Shown here piece by piece: positions 56,501 to 64,000 of a DNA stretch of 64,000 nucleotides. Within the stretch, counting starts at the first letter, position 1. Each line of letters opens with the position of its first letter. The notes beneath the pieces were generated by a model. That model saw only the letters and a list, made by a program, of their open reading frames with translations, ran no database searches and was not told the origin of the DNA. The position numbers and the translations under genes are program-made. Source of the stretch: Linderina pennispora (taxonomy: Eukaryota; Kickxellomycota; Kickxellomycetes; Kickxellales; Kickxellaceae); contig NW_024468258.1 in assembly GCF_002104995.1 (NCBI RefSeq), positions 682,001 through 746,000 on the forward strand, in the 5' to 3' direction.

Positions 56501-56905
56501 GCTGCGCAGAAAAGAGATATCGACTTTTTGAGCAACTCGGCGAGGGTTGGCAGGCATCCGCTTGGAACCTCTGGGAGATTTGCCGGCAAGTGCCATGGTG
56601 CGCCGATACTTGTTCTGGGACATTTGCTGCGCGGCCATGCCCAAAAGTGCTGGCTTTTGTTTTCTCGAGCCTGCGCCACCATGGACGGCTGCGGCGGCGG
56701 CAGCGTCAAGGTCAAACGACGGCGGGATGTTCTCTGCATTCTCCAGTGACCGCTTGTGAGACAGTGCAGCGCCGTGGCCAAGCACGATGTCGCCACTGTT
56801 GAACCCGCTTGAGAGGCTCTCGGCTCCACCACCTCCGCAGCTGCTCATATCGCTGGCCATCACAGCGTTGGCCCTGTTTGCAAGGGCCGCAAGTTCCCTG
56901 GCCAT
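53597..56905 (-). CDS. Large PHD-finger/AT-hook nuclear regulator
   Basis: An intronless 1,102-residue, mostly disordered, predicted nuclear protein. It starts at ATG 56905 (MARELAALANRANAVMAS). Order of features: poly-Gln (about 144-151); a short TAETASS repeat (about 235-248); an AT-hook-like GRGRPASKR (about 425); a single C2H2-like finger CKYCGKQYKYHSKLASHEQHC (described at about 458-478); and a C4HC3 PHD finger at about 485-548 (CVCG...VQCDHCSLWLHIECVG...FFCPRCED). A second AT-hook VRGRPRGSKARG lies near 675. Then poly-Gln and acidic/Leu-rich segments, ending LEKELEGLIDFDI, which looks like an activation domain. PHD fingers read histone H3 tails, often K4me3. I cannot assign it to a named family; the PHD is similar in style to that of Cti6-like or Set3-like regulators. 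Confidence 0.8.
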   Translation of the reverse strand: MARELAALANRANAVMASDMSSCGGGGAESLSSGFNSGDIVLGHGAALSHKRSLENAENIPPSFDLDAAAAAAVHGGAGSRKQKPALLGMAAQQMSQNKYRRTMALAGKSPRGSKRMPANPRRVAQKVDISFLRSAQQQAQRKQQQQQQQPKYALPPPLGSFSSDNYPQAGGTLRSRIVHVVADNNNGSNIVIRAGSHTSNNVRLRRLPKRNLKPLDFSGLHRASNATSSQPSTAETASSTAETASSTATGQVGNDGHMSLPVSPVESSPIAISPLDRAGFRSSSPAYELFKGVACSTGESMHPTPPSTGPRVPGTAFSGILASAYQRASSKRSAKRALNFDSSVAAEIGGLLDYDPVLGPRCPVIGDPRGIFSLQRNGLDQLHREQVERTESRFSDMARTVRKAQAAFEAAVSEQKTTSGRGRPASKRTAAKSSSSHDNSGAAAAKAPRPISECKYCGKQYKYHSKLASHEQHCSSRLEALLYSADENEQHIIHCVCGPRHDRPVGARDDLPMVQCDHCSLWLHIECVGIDEENLPDEFFCPRCEDGMNHRAAMLGRETTPEHQVGLGSEGNIMSPQSHRLATLLAGVPDDGSETEDEPIVQRMRGKRAAGRNSKVPTGRDTSSEVTMSISDVSEATRFHRQGSVGKRRDLASVAPRLAQSETNISPMVTPARRNVRGRPRGSKARGAGGNGNEQVVHTDVLSSDFLGLPLPESIYSLKPPQGTAGVGAPLSIAPELCSRQQQQQQQQMDDISRFLSDPPPQWSLAQLSNMLSGADAGTAAAADMIGSSAAADFVGQALVDMGLGTLDEVSAALVSGVASSSLAAGVSAAAGGNASHQAGAMSLTATPLSELVDLPMDNDFSALLESIASANPGGDGDPYSSLDGDAGFGGLFGDDALLGLSNAPATGTAAPVPLATSNARGGRTLIGTSRAASGTREIDHGSSSTITIMHDDSSVLGSADAPKEAAGVAPQGRPPVARPPPGLAGTTGSRKSTYGSTKAGNAASSRLSGDTAVGKPAAAAGNSRPQLDKLLSGSQDSLAMALSLPSNPPSGTGLTDLDVSQLLADSTVTGALQQNQPLLDWQVGVDALEKELEGLIDFDI
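56160..56209 (-). repeat. 21-nt tandem repeat in the PHD-finger gene
   Basis: A 21-nt unit is present 2.4 times without change and encodes STAETAS-type heptads. Its perfect identity suggests recent duplication. Confidence 0.85.
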
Positions 56906-58203
56906 GCTTTTTCCAGAGATGAAAATATAGCCGTTGCGGGTTTACCTAGCAGACTAGAGTCAGGGCTTTGTTTTGGTCAGTTTCGATGAAAATATGCGAA
57001 TGAGAAAGTGCTATGAAAAGATTGGGTGGTGTGAAGGAGAAATGCAACAAGAGAGGAAAAGAAGAGCCCCAAGGCGCAATAATAGTAAAAAAAGTTGAGG
57101 CTCTACAGACAAAAAATTGTGACGAGCTGTGTTACAAAAAAAGCGCTGAGCCACCCGCGCGTGTCATTACAAAGGATGGCCGAGTGGCCTAACATCTTCC
57201 CCAGATATCGCTCCCACCATATATTGAAGGCGGGGGAGATGCGAGCCGGATATCTCGGAGGCACCAGCTTCTGCTCGCAAGCTCTACAAGGCCATTAGCT
57301 AAATAAAAAAACACACGCAAACAAACCGCCGGTACACGACACCCCTCCCACGCGCATCTTTCGCGCCCGCGTTCCACAAAAGGGCTCAATGGCAGGAAAT
57401 TAGTGCACTACCACATGAAGCGCCGGCTTGCAAGGCTGGTTGGGATGGGGTAGATCCCAAAGGTCGAGCTGATTTGCAGCCGCAGGGCGCATCTCAACTA
57501 CAGCAACAAATCATGCAAAAAAGGCATCCGCTTCTTATTGCGCTTCGTTCTCGTTTGACGATCGCGCCTCATGTTTACCTCTAGTGCCAGACTAATGCAG
57601 TGGTGACACGCAAGGGCACGGAGCGCCGATCGAGGGCAAGAGGGATGGGTGGGATAGTAGTGCAAGGATTCCGGCAACTCCAGAGACCAGCAGAATGACA
57701 CGCGGGTCCCGATGACCACCACATGGGAAGGGCTGGGCCCTGGACACATGCTGCAAAAAGGGGCGACAAAGAGAGCCTGGCAGGGAGAGGGATCGCAGTG
57801 GCAGCTCACACCAGTTGCCCTCTTGTCCAGGCATGGTACACCATGTATGCGCATTAACCACGGCGTGCCCTGTGTTTGGACGTTGAGCGGGAGACCAGAC
57901 GCATTCACCATATGTCATCCCACGATCATTATGCCATCAGGGTGCCAGTGTACTTACGAGTGCTTTAGAGTAGGCTGGTGCCAGATAGGGTGTGGACTAC
58001 TATAGTGATAGTAGCGAACGATCAAAGCTAGAAAAAAGACACAAAAAGCAGAGTATTAGAAGTAGAGGCAAGGACGAAAAAGAGAGCCTGGCAGTCCAGA
58101 CATTGGCAAGACAGGCCCAACCCAGCAAAACACTCATTCATCGCCGTGAACAATCGCCGAAAAGTTTAATGCTCTTTGAGACAGAATTCGCCATTGTTCT
58201 CGC
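56906..58203. other. 1.3 kb without a supported gene
   Basis: The left part is the promoter of the PHD-finger gene. A tRNA-like A-box string (tggccgagtgg) occurs at about 57177 but no tRNA is completed. No domain-bearing ORF. Confidence 0.45.
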
Positions 58204-58842
58204 TTGCATTGCCTCTTGCTTCGGGGGAGTTGTTCTTGCATGCACGTTTTGCGGGCATCTTGGAAACCGGATACCAGAGACACCACCACCTGGGTCTTTC
58301 CAGTAAACAGAAACCGGCTGGCACCTGTCATGCAGCAGCTTGGCCCGAGGCTGGCCAGCACTGGACAAATCCGTGGATCTGTGCCGATGCTGTCCAGACC
58401 GCCCGAAGATGACAATGGCCGCGAGGCGTGGAACTGCTTTGTGCTTGCAGATGTGGCAGACGGGAGGACTGTGCGACCTCCAAACATTGTTGCTGCTGTG
58501 CCTACTGCACTGCAAATGCAATACATCCAAACAATGGCTGGCGTCGATATGGTGCCACGAGCAACGGCCCCTGCTGCAGTCCAAGACTGGAGTTTCATTC
58601 GAAGTACAAAAACAGGTCCAAAGAGTCTAGAAGGGGAAGCCGCCGCCAGGGCCGCCAAAGTTGAACGCAAAATGCTGGCCGCTGCCGCCTTGCTGGAAGA
58701 ACATGGGCTTACCACCACCCGGACCGCCGTGCTGGAACATGAACGGATTGGCGCCGCCAAAGCCGCCTGGACCACCGTGGCCACCGGTCGGGTCGTTGGG
58801 ATCCTCACCCTGGTCGTAGCGGGTCCGCGTCTCCTCATCTGA
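58204..58842 (+). other. Coding-like ORF antisense to the DNAJC3 3' end
   Basis: The plus-strand frame reads as plausible protein from about 58290 to 58630 (NRNRLAPVMQQLGPRLAS, PPEDDNGREAWNCFVLADV, PPNIVAAVPTALQMQYIQTM), with ordinary amino-acid balance. The ORF starts at ATG 58204 and an internal ATG (58330) also fits. Beyond 58627 it runs antisense through the Gly-rich tail of the DNAJC3-like gene and is less believable. I recognise no family. It may be a short orphan gene or a 3' exon whose upstream exons I could not find. Confidence 0.3.
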
Positions 58843-60368
58843 CAGCACCTCATACGCCATGTTGATCTCGGCCATCTTCTCCTCAACCTTGTCCTTGGGC
58901 AGGTCGCCGCGGTAACGGTCCGGGTGCCACTGGTGCGCCAGCTTGCGGAACGCCTTCTTAATGTCCCGTTGCGAAGCATCGCGCGGCACATCCAAGATCT
59001 TGTAGTAGTCCTTGCGCGCAGCCATGCGCTTCTTCTGCTCCAGCCGCATGCGCCGCTCGTGCATGCGCCGCTGGTGATCGGGACCGCCCCCGTTGGCCTG
59101 CTCAAGCGACGCAAACACAACCTGCGCCTGGTCGACCTCGTCGGTCTCCAACAGCGCCTCAAACTTGTTGCCCAACGCATCAGCATTTCCAGGCTCGGCC
59201 TCCAGAACACGGTCGCAGTGCTTCATCGCATGGTCCCACTTCTTTGTGTGCGTGTATCCCTCGCATGCAATGCCAGCCAGGTATGTGGCAAGCTTGGCCG
59301 GAACAGTGGCCGGGATTTCAGCATCGATGACGAACTGTGCGTACATCTGGTCCACATCGTCCAGCAGTCCAGGCTTGCCGTTGGCTGGCGCCACTCCTCG
59401 ATTGCACGCATTCCACTTGCCCTTTGCCTTGTCGCTCTCCAGCTTCTCGACCTTGCGTCCGAGCGCACGCAACCGCTTGAACACCGTCTGGCACATCTTA
59501 TTGTCCGGATCCGACTTTAGGCACCCACGCACGTGCTCCATCCCACGCTCAGATTCGTTCAGCGCAAGGTAGTGAAGATCGGCCAACTTTGCCTGCGTCT
59601 TCAGGTCCCCGGGATGGATGCGCACCAGCCGGCCAAGATCGGCGCTGGCACCCTCCAGATCTCCGCTGGCCATGCGGCAAGCAGCCCTTGTCTTGAGGAT
59701 TGATGTGTGCAACGGCGAGACACGGATGACCTTGGACGCCGAGTCGATGCACTCGCTGTACTTCTTCTCCGCAAGCGCTTTTGAAGATACATTCGCCATG
59801 TCGCGAGCCAGCGCAATCTTGTCTTTCTACAATTTCCTCGAGGGAAACATCCACATTTTAGTTTGCTTCGTGCCAGTGTGGAGACACTGATAAATAGTGA
59901 GACAGAGAGCCTGGAGTGTGAGCCACCCCGCCACGCCCACAAAACTGCTCCTCCACTTACCAATTCCTTTGACTTTTCGAAAATCTTGGCGTTGCCTGTT
60001 GTCACTTTGGCAATGTCGCTGTCGGCGCCGTCCAGGTCACCCTCGCGCAGATACACCTTGGCCCGCTGCAGATACGCCTGGTCAAAGTCGGGCTTGATCT
60101 CAATGGCACGCGAAAAGTCCTTGAGCGCCGATGAATGCTTGTTAATCGTCAGATACGTGGTTGCGCGCTTAAAGTACGTCAGGTAGTTCTGCGGGTCCTT
60201 GGCAATGGCTGCGTCGTAATGGCTGATAGCCTCACGGTACTTGCCATGCAACAGCAGGTTGTTGGCCTCCTCCAGATACTCCTGCGTTGTTGTCAGCTCG
60301 CCCGATGCCGAACCTGTGAGTGTGAGCAGCAGCAACGTCGCTGTGCCTGCAAGTAAGCCGCACTTCAT
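58627..60368 (-). CDS. ER co-chaperone DNAJC3/p58-like (TPR plus J domain)
   Basis: An ER-lumenal Hsp40 that delivers misfolded clients to BiP. Two exons: 59961-60368 and 58627-59826, with a 134-nt intron (gtaagt to ttgtag). ATG 60368 opens a signal peptide (MKCGLLAGTATLLLLTLTG). TPR repeats follow (EEANNLLLHGKYREAISHYD, TYFKRATTYLTINKHSSALK, AYLQRAKVYLREGDLDGA, then KIALARDMANVSSKALAEKK and others). The J domain is at about residues 411-480 (DYYKILDVPRDASQRDIKKA) with the HPD motif in HQWHPDRYRG that stimulates Hsp70 ATPase. A Gly/Phe/Pro tail ends GGPGGGFPF. The 535 residues are close to family length, and there is no C-terminal HDEL, as usual for DNAJC3. Regulation by the unfolded-protein response is expected but no UPRE was identified. 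Confidence 0.92.
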
Positions 60369-61674
60369 TCTGGAAAATAAAGGATAGTAGAGAATACGAG
60401 CGGAAAGGAGGTAATATACAAATAGAGTAGGAGAACTATCAACTGAGGCTGGCCAAAGAAAAGGGCACAAAGTTTGTAGAGGCAGAGCGCTGTTGAAGAA
60501 AGACAGAGGAGAGCTTGGCGAGACCCCAACTTGCAAACAGCATTTCATTTATACGTTGCCTCTCTCCACAGTCCGTTTCTAACTCTTCGTTCGTTGGCTG
60601 TCAATCCGCAGAACGTGGACCAACGAGCGGGCGCCAAAGCTGCAGTGCTGTGATCAGCTGCGGGTGCAGTATTAGATCGGCCGATCAACACAACTGCCTG
60701 TTTCGTTGGTAAAAACGATAGGTGAACTGAGATCCAAGACAGCCTCAGGGACCCTGGCAATGCATTAATTTTTTAGTGTCAAGCGCTTAGGCTATAAATT
60801 CATGAGTGTATCACTACCGTTTCAGGAGCCAACTCGATTGAGATAGCAGCCCCATGCACTCGCCATTGCGCTCTGACCGATGGCATGCCAATGCTTTCTC
60901 TTAGCATGGAAAATGATACAAAGTAGCAAAAACCTCCCTATTCGTTGAATACTTGACTAGCATGACATATAATTTAGTACATTTTCAAATGTCAAAACGA
61001 ATTCAACGTCCTAACGAGATCCGCAAATTCGGACATGCCAGCAATAGATGTGCAGTATTGTGCATATGCATGTTTGAAATGAACATTACAGACAATCCAG
61101 TATCAGCAGCTAGATGTCTGCCATCCGCTCTAAAAAGCTTGCAGTAATGACGAGTGGTATGCTGCAGTTTTCACATGGAGTGTAAGGATCGGACAGTAAT
61201 GACAATCGTGCATTTGTAAACACCTGGAAAACATAGCGTCACCATATTGGTATTACCTAATATTGGACATTGTGCAATTAATACATTGCTATATCAAACA
61301 GAGTACATGAACAAACAGTAGTCGTCCAGCGACCATCTCCTGGCATATACCGCACCCCTATTCGATACCCGTTTGTTGCTGCATGACAGATGCAACATTG
61401 TTTATTGGCACACTAGTTTTCGTGCTAGAAACATCCGATTGCACATGTGTGCTCGTGCCCATTCGCTGCAAAAGTTTCACAGCATGCTACTCTGGCGTAA
61501 ATATTAGACAATGCCCGGGTCAGCTGCCGCCAGCGGTCAGGTTAGGGCCACGTTCTCTGAACAGGCTTAAAAGGCGGCACGGATGCTGTCGTTGGAGCAG
61601 AGCATATTCTTCGCTCGTTTTTCTCACAACCTGCTCCTAACAGAATAAACACCTCCACCTTCCAACAATCCACA
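60369..61674. other. 1.3 kb intergenic region, no supported gene
   Basis: Divergent promoters of the DNAJC3-like gene (left) and the small orphan gene (right). The middle (60780-61400) is AT-rich. No open frame has coding character. Confidence 0.5.
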
Positions 61675-62022
61675 ATGTTCAGACATTATCTGTATCCTCA
61701 AACCCGCCTGCGCCTGCAGTACCTCATCAGCCCCGCTGCTGCCCGTGGCGGTAGCCTGGTGTTTGCTCGTGCCTACGTCCCACCCGTTAGCCATCGCACA
61801 AACGACTACAACAAGATGCCTGCCCCGCACGAGGTGCTCGACAATCTGCACCCGGAGAAGTATAACGAGGCTCTGGCCTCAGTGATCGACGGCGAGTTCG
61901 ACATCGACACCGATCTGGGCGCGGCCTCAGTCAACAACATGGAGATCGAGCGCCGGCTCGCGGCCTCAATTGAGTTTGACCAGATGTTCAACAGCAAGGT
62001 GACCAACCGCCATATGGACTGA
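61675..62022 (+). CDS. Small orphan protein, possibly mitochondrial
   Basis: A 115-residue frame from ATG 61675 in good context after acaa. I do not recognise the family. The first 40 residues are basic and hydroxylated with no acidic residue (MFRHYLYPQTRLRLQYLISP), like a matrix-targeting presequence. The rest is acidic and soluble: PHEVLDNLHPEKYNEALASV, then DGEFDIDTDLGAASVNNM and IERRLAASIEFDQMFNSKV. There is one clear coding signal: the frame is GC-rich at third positions, unlike the AT-rich flanks. It is followed by an AT-rich 3' region. A function cannot be given. Confidence 0.6.
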   Translation: MFRHYLYPQTRLRLQYLISPAAARGGSLVFARAYVPPVSHRTNDYNKMPAPHEVLDNLHPEKYNEALASVIDGEFDIDTDLGAASVNNMEIERRLAASIEFDQMFNSKVTNRHMD

Positions 62023-62483
62023 GCCGCTCTGCTCTGCCACCTTTCCTCAAAACAATTTTTCACTGTGAATAACATTGTACCAAAGCCGATTGTCCACCCC
62101 CAGCTTGCCTGGATGCGCTGTGGCATGTAAGCCACCAGCGTAGCAAGAGTTTTCGAACGCCGAATGTCTGGGCAGCAGCCCAAGAGCGTCCATGTCCGTG
62201 ACTCAACTCCCCCGTCCTCGGTCTTCATGCCAGTCATCAAAGGATGCGCTGCGCGGATCGCCCCTGCTGCATCCTATCACAAACCATTTAGTAGTCAAAC
62301 CACTGAGATGGCAGTTTCGGAGTCCACGGTTGGGGGCTTGTCGGTGGGTGACCTTCTAGTGAAGAAAGAAAGCGCATAAATTGCAACTGCACCAGCTGCT
62401 TTTCAGTCTGCTCTTCCTGAGGTTTCGCTTTACACATTTTCGTACTTTTCTATCTTTGAAAGAAAAAGCGCGCTCACTCAACG
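62023..62483. other. Intergenic region before the PQ-loop gene
   Basis: About 460 bp with 3' UTR of the orphan gene and promoter of the PQ-loop gene. Short frames only. Confidence 0.5.
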
Positions 62484-63473
62484 ATGGGATACAACAAGGC
62501 TGCTAAGGAGACCTGTGCATGGCTTGGTTTGGTATTCTGGAGCTTCCAGCTTGCACCACAAGGCAACGTATCGAATCTCATGCAATCTGCACCTCTGGTC
62601 CAGCTGCTGGTGCTTGCCATTTGGAAGCCCCTGCAGACCGGAGCCTGTTTGTTATAAGTGAAGAGCTCATTTCCTACTTCCTCTGTAGCCTTCCCGTTCA
62701 CTGCGCTCAACTCTACTGACGCCTGTATCGTGGCCACTGCGGGTACGTAACTATACACATCTTTGTAATGTTTAGCCTGGCAAAACTACAAGCGTAAGTC
62801 CACCGAGGGCGTCTCCATTGTGATGCTCTACCTCTGGTATATCGGAAACATGCTGTACGGCGCATACGCAGTCGCCGACAAGCTCTACTTTGGACTTATC
62901 ATCCAGCCGCAGCTGTTTGCGCTCTTCACGCTGCTCAACATCCTCCAGGTTTACTGGTACCGGTACAAGTGGAGCATGACCAAGATTCTGTCTGCCAGTG
63001 CTGTTCTGTGCGCTCTATACGCGGGCCTGCACGTCGGAATCTGGAAGGGCGAGGAACACGCAATTGCCAAGCACGAGGACCGCGTGGTCACCTTCCTTGG
63101 TGTTCTGCCGGCTGTCTTCATCGCCGTTGGGTTCTTTCCCGAGTTCTACGTGTGCATCCAGGAGAAGTCGGTCGAGATGAGCAACTTCTTCCTGATGCTT
63201 GATATCAGCGGTGGCATGTTCAGCACTCTCAGCCTGGCATTCGACCATGAGTTCGACTATGTTGCGTCTATCACATATCTGATTGTGATCCTGCTGGACA
63301 TTATCCTGGCGCTGATGAAGCTGTACTTCCATCTCACCGGGACCCAAGGCATGGCGCACCACGGCGAAGCACCTGTGACCAAGGACATCCACGATGAAGA
63401 CAGCAGCACTGACCCGCGCGTCTCCAGCAGTAGTGCTCCCAAGAGCCTCGAGGAGGGCGGCATCCAGCACTAG
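62484..63473 (+). CDS. PQ-loop repeat membrane protein
   Basis: A small multi-TM protein of the PQ-loop (MtN3-like) family; relatives export amino acids from the vacuole or lysosome. Exon 1 is 62484-62562 (MGYNKAAKETCAWLGLVFWS, ending LAPQ plus G), exon 2 is 62776-63473. The intron uses a GC donor (AAG-gcaacg) and TAG acceptor, and it interrupts the first PQ motif: PQ-AWQNYKRKSTEGVS is restored exactly on splicing. The second repeat has FFPEFYVCIQEKSVEMSNFF (a PEF variant replacing PQ). About seven TM helices follow, then a hydrophilic tail (DEDSSTDPRVSSSSAPKS). The protein is 258 residues. The substrate is unknown. It is convergent with the next gene, 87 bp between stops. Confidence 0.82.
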
Positions 63474-63560
63474 AGGCGATCGATCTTTTCCAACTAGGTT
63501 CTACTTTTCTAATTTCCTCTCTATGAAGGACAACATATGAAGTACCTTGCACTCTCGCTC

Positions 63561-64000
63561 TCAGAAATGCAGCTGCATCCAAAAGTATGCCAGCCCGATG
63601 TTGGCGGCCAGCAGAACAAGCGACAGCTGCAGCGACTCGGAGCGAATGTCGAATGCCGAAATTACCAGGGTGAGGGCCACGATGTACGGCACGTCGGTTC
63701 GCGCAGCAGCATTGTCAGCAGAAGCCACCACATGCAAGACGTACACCTTGAGCAACATGACAGCGGTCTTGACACCAAACACCACATCCGACCAGCTTTG
63801 CTCGGCACGGCGCCGCTTAGTGGGAGCACCACCCTCAGCATCGCTGCTGTGCTTTTCCAATGGCCGCTTGCTTCCAGGTGCCGGAGCAGTACAGGCTGCA
63901 GTATCTTTTGCCTCTGCTGATGCTTCTTGCCTTGTCTGAATCTGCAGACCCGACAATGCCCGAGTGAGCTCTCGCGAATGCTCCTGAACACCGACACTAT
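63561..64000 (-). CDS. Partial membrane protein, cut by the window edge
   Basis: The C-terminal 146 codons of a minus-strand gene open to the window end. The visible part has a hydrophilic segment with a basic stretch (GSKRPLEKH, PTKRRRAEQSW) and then three hydrophobic helices (VVFGVKTAVMLLKVYVLHVV, VPYIVALTLVISAF and LSLVLLAANIGLAYF), ending WMQLHF. The stop is TGA near 63561. No family is recognised. The basic PTKRRR followed by short membrane helices is compatible with an inner-nuclear-membrane or ER protein, but that is guesswork. Confidence 0.6.
   Translation of the reverse strand, partial: SVGVQEHSRELTRALSGLQIQTRQEASAEAKDTAACTAPAPGSKRPLEKHSSDAEGGAPTKRRRAEQSWSDVVFGVKTAVMLLKVYVLHVVASADNAAARTDVPYIVALTLVISAFDIRSESLQLSLVLLAANIGLAYFWMQLHF

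Noticed and set aside
57160-57275. Possible tRNA-Ser/Leu: A-box-like tggccgagtgg at about 57177
   Set aside because: No B box (GGTTCGAATC) or complementary acceptor strand follows within a workable distance.
58134-59210. 358-codon minus-strand ORF
   Set aside because: A shifted frame of the DNAJC3 exon, Arg/Ser-rich; the DNAJC3 frame carries the J domain and HPD.

Overview
The window is nuclear DNA from a fungus, most likely an early-diverging zygomycete-grade lineage; Kickxellomycotina (Coemansia-like) is my best guess. Fungus-specific genes support this: a multi-membrane chitin synthase, the chitin-synthase export chaperone CHS7, a Clg1/Pho80-type cyclin, an OPT oligopeptide transporter, NMA111 and a secreted subtilase relic. 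Genes have GT-AG introns and mixed orientation, and several are divergent or tail-to-tail pairs. Evidence for the early-diverging placement is softer: a UHRF1-like SRA-RING protein, a Tctex-type dynein light chain, an F-box/LRR-like relic whose N-terminus resembles a family I associate with Coemansia, and an E2F-type palindrome in front of a replication gene.

Region 1-13 kb is gene-poor and partly decayed. It holds a broken F-box/LRR-like gene (1.6-3.0 kb), a METTL6-like tRNA m3C methyltransferase, a first NADP-dependent oxidoreductase, a wrecked subtilase relic (7.7-8.9 kb), a UHRF1-like SRA-RING gene and a second oxidoreductase. Region 13-34 kb has the nuclear HtrA-like protease NMA111, a Clg1-like cyclin, RPA3 with two very long introns, an OPT transporter, mitochondrial succinyl-CoA ligase beta, CAND1 and TSR2. 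Region 35-48 kb has VPS2, an Mpv17/PMP22-family protein, a 2,043-residue ankyrin-repeat chitin synthase and, divergently transcribed next to it, CHS7. Region 48-64 kb is denser: VPS53, a cyclin K/T, a Tctex light chain, APRT, a large PHD-finger regulator, an ER DNAJC3/p58-like co-chaperone, an orphan small protein, a PQ-loop membrane protein and a gene cut by the window edge.

The strongest large-scale signal is in the sequence itself. Seven conserved genes between 5.6 and 33.2 kb can be read as full-length family members only if one surplus base is skipped at each of about 26 places. Every event I resolved is one base too many and none is one too few. No recognised gene between 33.9 and 64 kb needs such a correction. 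The sharp boundary, and the fact that 15 of 26 sites lie in runs of the same base, make a locally poor consensus the likeliest explanation, but genuine +1 frameshifting is not excluded by sequence alone. The best biological candidate is the cell-wall module: an ankyrin-chitin synthase fusion head-to-head with its predicted ER-export chaperone CHS7. No CRISPR arrays, rRNA genes, convincing tRNAs or intact transposons were seen.
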